Shown here one piece after another: positions 5,806 to 7,638 of a stretch of DNA of 7,638 nucleotides; position 1 is the stretch's first letter; every line of letters begins with the position of its first letter. The notes beneath the pieces were generated by a model, which was not told the DNA's origin, did not search any database, and was given only the letters and a program-made list of their open reading frames with translations. Source of the stretch: Oscillospiraceae bacterium. Lineage in GTDB: Bacteria > Bacillota > Clostridia > Oscillospirales > Oscillospiraceae. The stretch spans positions 1 through 7,638 of the forward strand of contig JAFYIF010000126.1 in assembly GCA_017538775.1 (NCBI GenBank). Reading direction: 5' to 3'. The translations under genes were made by a program, and so were the position numbers.

Positions 5806-5860
5806 GCGGAAACGCCGAGGTGCCCGGCCTCTTTGGGAGGGGCAAATCGGCGTTTTCCGC
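5806..5860 (+). other. Intercistronic stem-loop between metQ and metN
   Basis: GCGGAAACGCCGA (5806-5818) pairs with TCGGCGTTTTCCGC (5847-5860) over 13 base pairs with one bulged T. The enclosed loop can form a smaller CCTC/GAGG hairpin. No T run follows, so it is not a normal terminator. Its position after the binding-protein gene and before the ATPase gene fits a known design in which a hairpin protects the upstream mRNA, or lets only part of transcription pass, so that the receptor is made in excess. Confidence 0.7.
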
Positions 5861-5879
5861 GTTTCGGGGGAAGAGAACG

Positions 5880-6896
5880 ATGATAGAAATCAAGAACGTA
5901 TCGAAGGTCTTCTCCACCGCCGAGGGGCCGGTGGAGGCGCTGCGGAACGTGTCCCTCAGCATCCCGGACGGGGACATCTACGGCATCATCGGCATGAGCG
6001 GCGCGGGCAAAAGCACGCTGGTGCGCTGCATCAACATGCTGGAGCGGCCCACGTCCGGAACCGTCTGCATCGACGGCGTGGACATGGGGGCGCTCAGCGA
6101 GCGGGAGCTGCGGGTCAAGCGCCGGGAGATCACGATGATCTTCCAGGGCTTCAATCTGCTGATGCAGCGGACGTGTCTGGACAACGTCTGCTTCCCGCTG
6201 CGGATCTCCGGCCTGGCCGGGGAGCGGAAGTGGCAGCGGCAGCGGGCCATGGAGCTGCTGGAGCTGGTCGGCCTGGCGGACAAGGCCCGGGCCTATCCCG
6301 CTCAGCTCTCCGGCGGCCAGCAGCAGCGGGTCGCCATCGCCCGGGCCCTGGCCACGGACCCGAAGGTGCTGCTCTGCGACGAGGCCACCAGCGCCCTGGA
6401 CCCCACCACCACCGCCTCCATCCTGGAGCTGATCCGCTCCATCAACGAGCGCACCGGCATCACGGCGGTGCTCATCACCCACCAGATGAGCGTGGTGGAG
6501 AGCATCTGCCGCCATGTGGCGATTCTGGACGGCGGCGCGGTGGTGGAGACCGGCGCGGTGGGCGAGGTCTTCTCCCACCCGAAATCGGAGGCCGCCCGGC
6601 GGCTGGTCTTCCCGGACGGGGACGCGGTCTCGGCCACGCTGGTGCCGGACGAGCGGGTGATCCGCGTGGTCTTCAACGGCTCCCTGGCCTCCTCCACCCC
6701 CCTCATCGCCCACATGGCGGTGGAAAAGGGCATCGAGGCCAACATCTCCTACGCCTCCACCCGCACCATCGAGGGGCGGGAGTACGGCTCCATGCTGCTG
6801 GGCATCCGGCAGGGGGAAGACGTGTTCCGGGAGGCCATCGCATATCTGAACGCGCAAACCGACGTGACAGCGGAGGAGGTGCTGCCCAATGCTTGA
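5880..6896 (+). CDS. metN: Methionine ABC transporter ATP-binding protein MetN
   Basis: This 338-residue cytoplasmic ATPase subunit should work as a dimer powering import through MetI. The nucleotide-binding domain (1-235) has Walker A GMSGAGKST at 38-46, the Q-loop FQGF with Gln89, the ABC signature LSGGQQQR at 143-150, Walker B VLLCDEAT at 163-170 and the switch histidine in LITHQM (His201). The C-terminal segment, about 258-335 (RVIRVVFNGS...GIEANISYAS...YGSMLLGI), is the NIL domain typical of MetN. In studied MetN proteins this domain binds methionine and shuts down transport when the cell is full. The start at 5880 follows a weak GGGGGAAGAG site and matches the usual MIEIKNVSKVF beginning. 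An upstream GTG at 5820 would add 20 residues encoded mostly inside the intercistronic hairpin and is rejected. The gene overlaps metI by 8 bases, so the two are translationally coupled. Confidence 0.97.
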   Translation: MIEIKNVSKVFSTAEGPVEALRNVSLSIPDGDIYGIIGMSGAGKSTLVRCINMLERPTSGTVCIDGVDMGALSERELRVKRREITMIFQGFNLLMQRTCLDNVCFPLRISGLAGERKWQRQRAMELLELVGLADKARAYPAQLSGGQQQRVAIARALATDPKVLLCDEATSALDPTTTASILELIRSINERTGITAVLITHQMSVVESICRHVAILDGGAVVETGAVGEVFSHPKSEAARRLVFPDGDAVSATLVPDERVIRVVFNGSLASSTPLIAHMAVEKGIEANISYASTRTIEGREYGSMLLGIRQGEDVFREAIAYLNAQTDVTAEEVLPNA

Positions 6897-7596
6897 ACAG
6901 TTTTTCGCCCAGGACGTGTTGCAGGAGGCCTGGGACATCATCCGCACCCAGTTCCCCCTGGCGATCTGGGAGACCGTCTATGTGACCATCCTCTCCACGG
7001 CCTTCGCCATTGTGCTGGGCCTGCCCCTGGGGGTGATTCTGGTGGTGGGCGAAAAGGGCGGCGTCCGCCCCCTGCCCGCGGGACTGATGCGCACCCTGAA
7101 CGTCATCGTCAACCTGCTGCGCAGCGTGCCCTTCCTGATTTTGATGGTGCTGGTCTTCCCCCTGACCCGCCTGCTGGTGGGCACCGTGGTGGGCACCGTG
7201 GCCAGCATCGTGCCCCTGGTCATCGCCGCCTTCCCCTTCATCGCCCGGCTGGCGGAGGGCAGTCTGCGGGAGGTCAACCCGAATACCATTGAAATGGCGC
7301 AAAGCCTCGGCGCCTCCCCCCTCCAGATCATCACCCGCGTCATGCTCCCGGAGAGCGTCCCCTCTCTGATCTCCAACGCCACCATCGCCATCACCACCAT
7401 TCTGGGCTACAGCGCCATGAGCGGCATCATCGGCGGCGGCGGCCTGGGCAAGATCGCCATGAACTACGGCTATTACCGCTACAAATACCTGATCATGGTG
7501 GCGGCGGTGGTGCTGCTGATTCTGCTGGTGCAGCTGTTCCAGAGTCTGGGCACGCGGTTCGCGGTGAAGAGCGATAAGCGGCTGAAGAACAAGTGA
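6889..7596 (+). CDS. metI: Methionine ABC transporter permease MetI
   Basis: This 235-residue inner-membrane subunit forms the translocation channel as a dimer. Hydrophobic segments are visible at about 28-53, 70-96, 100-118, 157-182 and 199-220, matching the five-helix MetI fold. The cytoplasmic coupling loop that docks onto MetN is EMAQSLGASPLQIITRVMLPE at about 135-155, the EAA-type motif. The conserved GYSAMSGIIGGGGLGKIA segment at 173-190 is characteristic of MetI. The C-terminus is basic (KSDKRLKNK). GGAGGAGG at 6872-6879 lies 9 bases before the ATG, inside the end of metN. It is slightly longer than the roughly 217-residue E. coli protein, mainly at the two ends. Confidence 0.96.
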   Translation: MLEQFFAQDVLQEAWDIIRTQFPLAIWETVYVTILSTAFAIVLGLPLGVILVVGEKGGVRPLPAGLMRTLNVIVNLLRSVPFLILMVLVFPLTRLLVGTVVGTVASIVPLVIAAFPFIARLAEGSLREVNPNTIEMAQSLGASPLQIITRVMLPESVPSLISNATIAITTILGYSAMSGIIGGGGLGKIAMNYGYYRYKYLIMVAAVVLLILLVQLFQSLGTRFAVKSDKRLKNK

Positions 7597-7614
7597 GGCA
7601 AAACACAGAAGGCA

Positions 7615-7638
7615 TCCCAGTCTGAAGGTTGACTGGGA
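7615..7638 (+). terminator. Partial terminator-like hairpin after metI (cut by window end)
   Basis: TCCCAGTC (7615-7622) and GACTGGGA (7631-7638) form a perfect 8-bp stem with an 8-base loop, 18 bases after the metI stop. The left arm is preceded by GGCA, so the stem may continue beyond the window. A following T run, which would confirm an intrinsic terminator for the metQNI operon, is outside the window. Confidence 0.6.

Noticed and set aside
5820..5879. 20-residue N-terminal extension of MetN from a GTG at 5820
   Set aside because: It lacks a proper ribosome site, is encoded largely by the intercistronic hairpin, and precedes the normal MetN beginning.
4859..6947. Long minus-strand open frames opposite metQ and metN, and a plus-strand frame at 5804-6985
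   Set aside because: Compositional shadows in GC-rich DNA. They show no domain motifs, while metQ, metN and metI carry full family signatures in their own frames.
1..7638. CRISPR array, tRNA, rRNA or a new multi-gene defence system
   Set aside because: No direct-repeat array, no cloverleaf or rRNA-like stretch, and no nuclease, helicase or toxin-antitoxin motifs were seen. The XRE gene alone does not make a toxin-antitoxin pair, since its neighbour is separated by a strong terminator and does not resemble a toxin.

Overview
The window (7,638 bases, strongly GC-rich except for roughly 1,850-2,940) looks like chromosome from a high-GC member of the Clostridia, most like the Oscillospiraceae-type gut lineages. 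This rests on an EFR1-type flavodoxin/ferredoxin protein, a Clostridia-style small protein resembling the Spo0A C-terminal family, strong AGGAGG-type ribosome binding sites and sigma-A style promoters. The assignment is an inference from protein style, not a database result.

Layout. (1) 38-997, plus strand: an RluA-family RNA pseudouridine synthase. (2) 1005-1838, minus strand: an EFR1-type flavodoxin plus 2[4Fe-4S] ferredoxin protein, tail to tail with gene 1 and driven by a clear promoter at 1875-1903. (3) 1954-2184, minus strand: a 76-residue small protein. (4) 2357-2680, minus strand: an XRE-family helix-turn-helix regulator. It ends in a textbook intrinsic terminator (2315-2345), and a 26-bp palindrome overlaps its -10 box and ribosome binding site, which suggests autoregulation. 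(5) 2681-2937: an AT-richer intergenic region with several dyads, including a REP/MITE-like inverted repeat directly upstream of the htpG promoter. (6) 2938-4824, plus strand: a full-length Hsp90 chaperone, HtpG. (7) 4837-7638, plus strand: a methionine-type ABC importer operon in the order metQ-metN-metI, with its own promoter, an intercistronic stem-loop between metQ and metN, overlapping metN/metI, and what looks like the first part of a terminator at the window edge.

The most unusual observation is in metQ. The lipoprotein signal is followed directly by what is normally the second half of a MetQ protein (the IPND...TNEARAL half). The half that normally comes first (the PHAEI...DYVQPN...HVEPMG half) follows, and the protein stops exactly where the canonical chain would cross the hinge into the IPND half. 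This is a clean circular permutation of the substrate-binding protein. All recognisable family motifs are present once, so it is probably a folded, working receptor with its termini moved to the hinge. MetQ would capture the substrate outside the membrane, MetI form the channel and MetN hydrolyse ATP. The operon leader is too short for a SAM riboswitch or T-box, so control is more likely through a dyad around the promoter -10 box or is absent locally.

The remaining genes are ordinary housekeeping or accessory genes and show no sign of acting as one system with the transporter.
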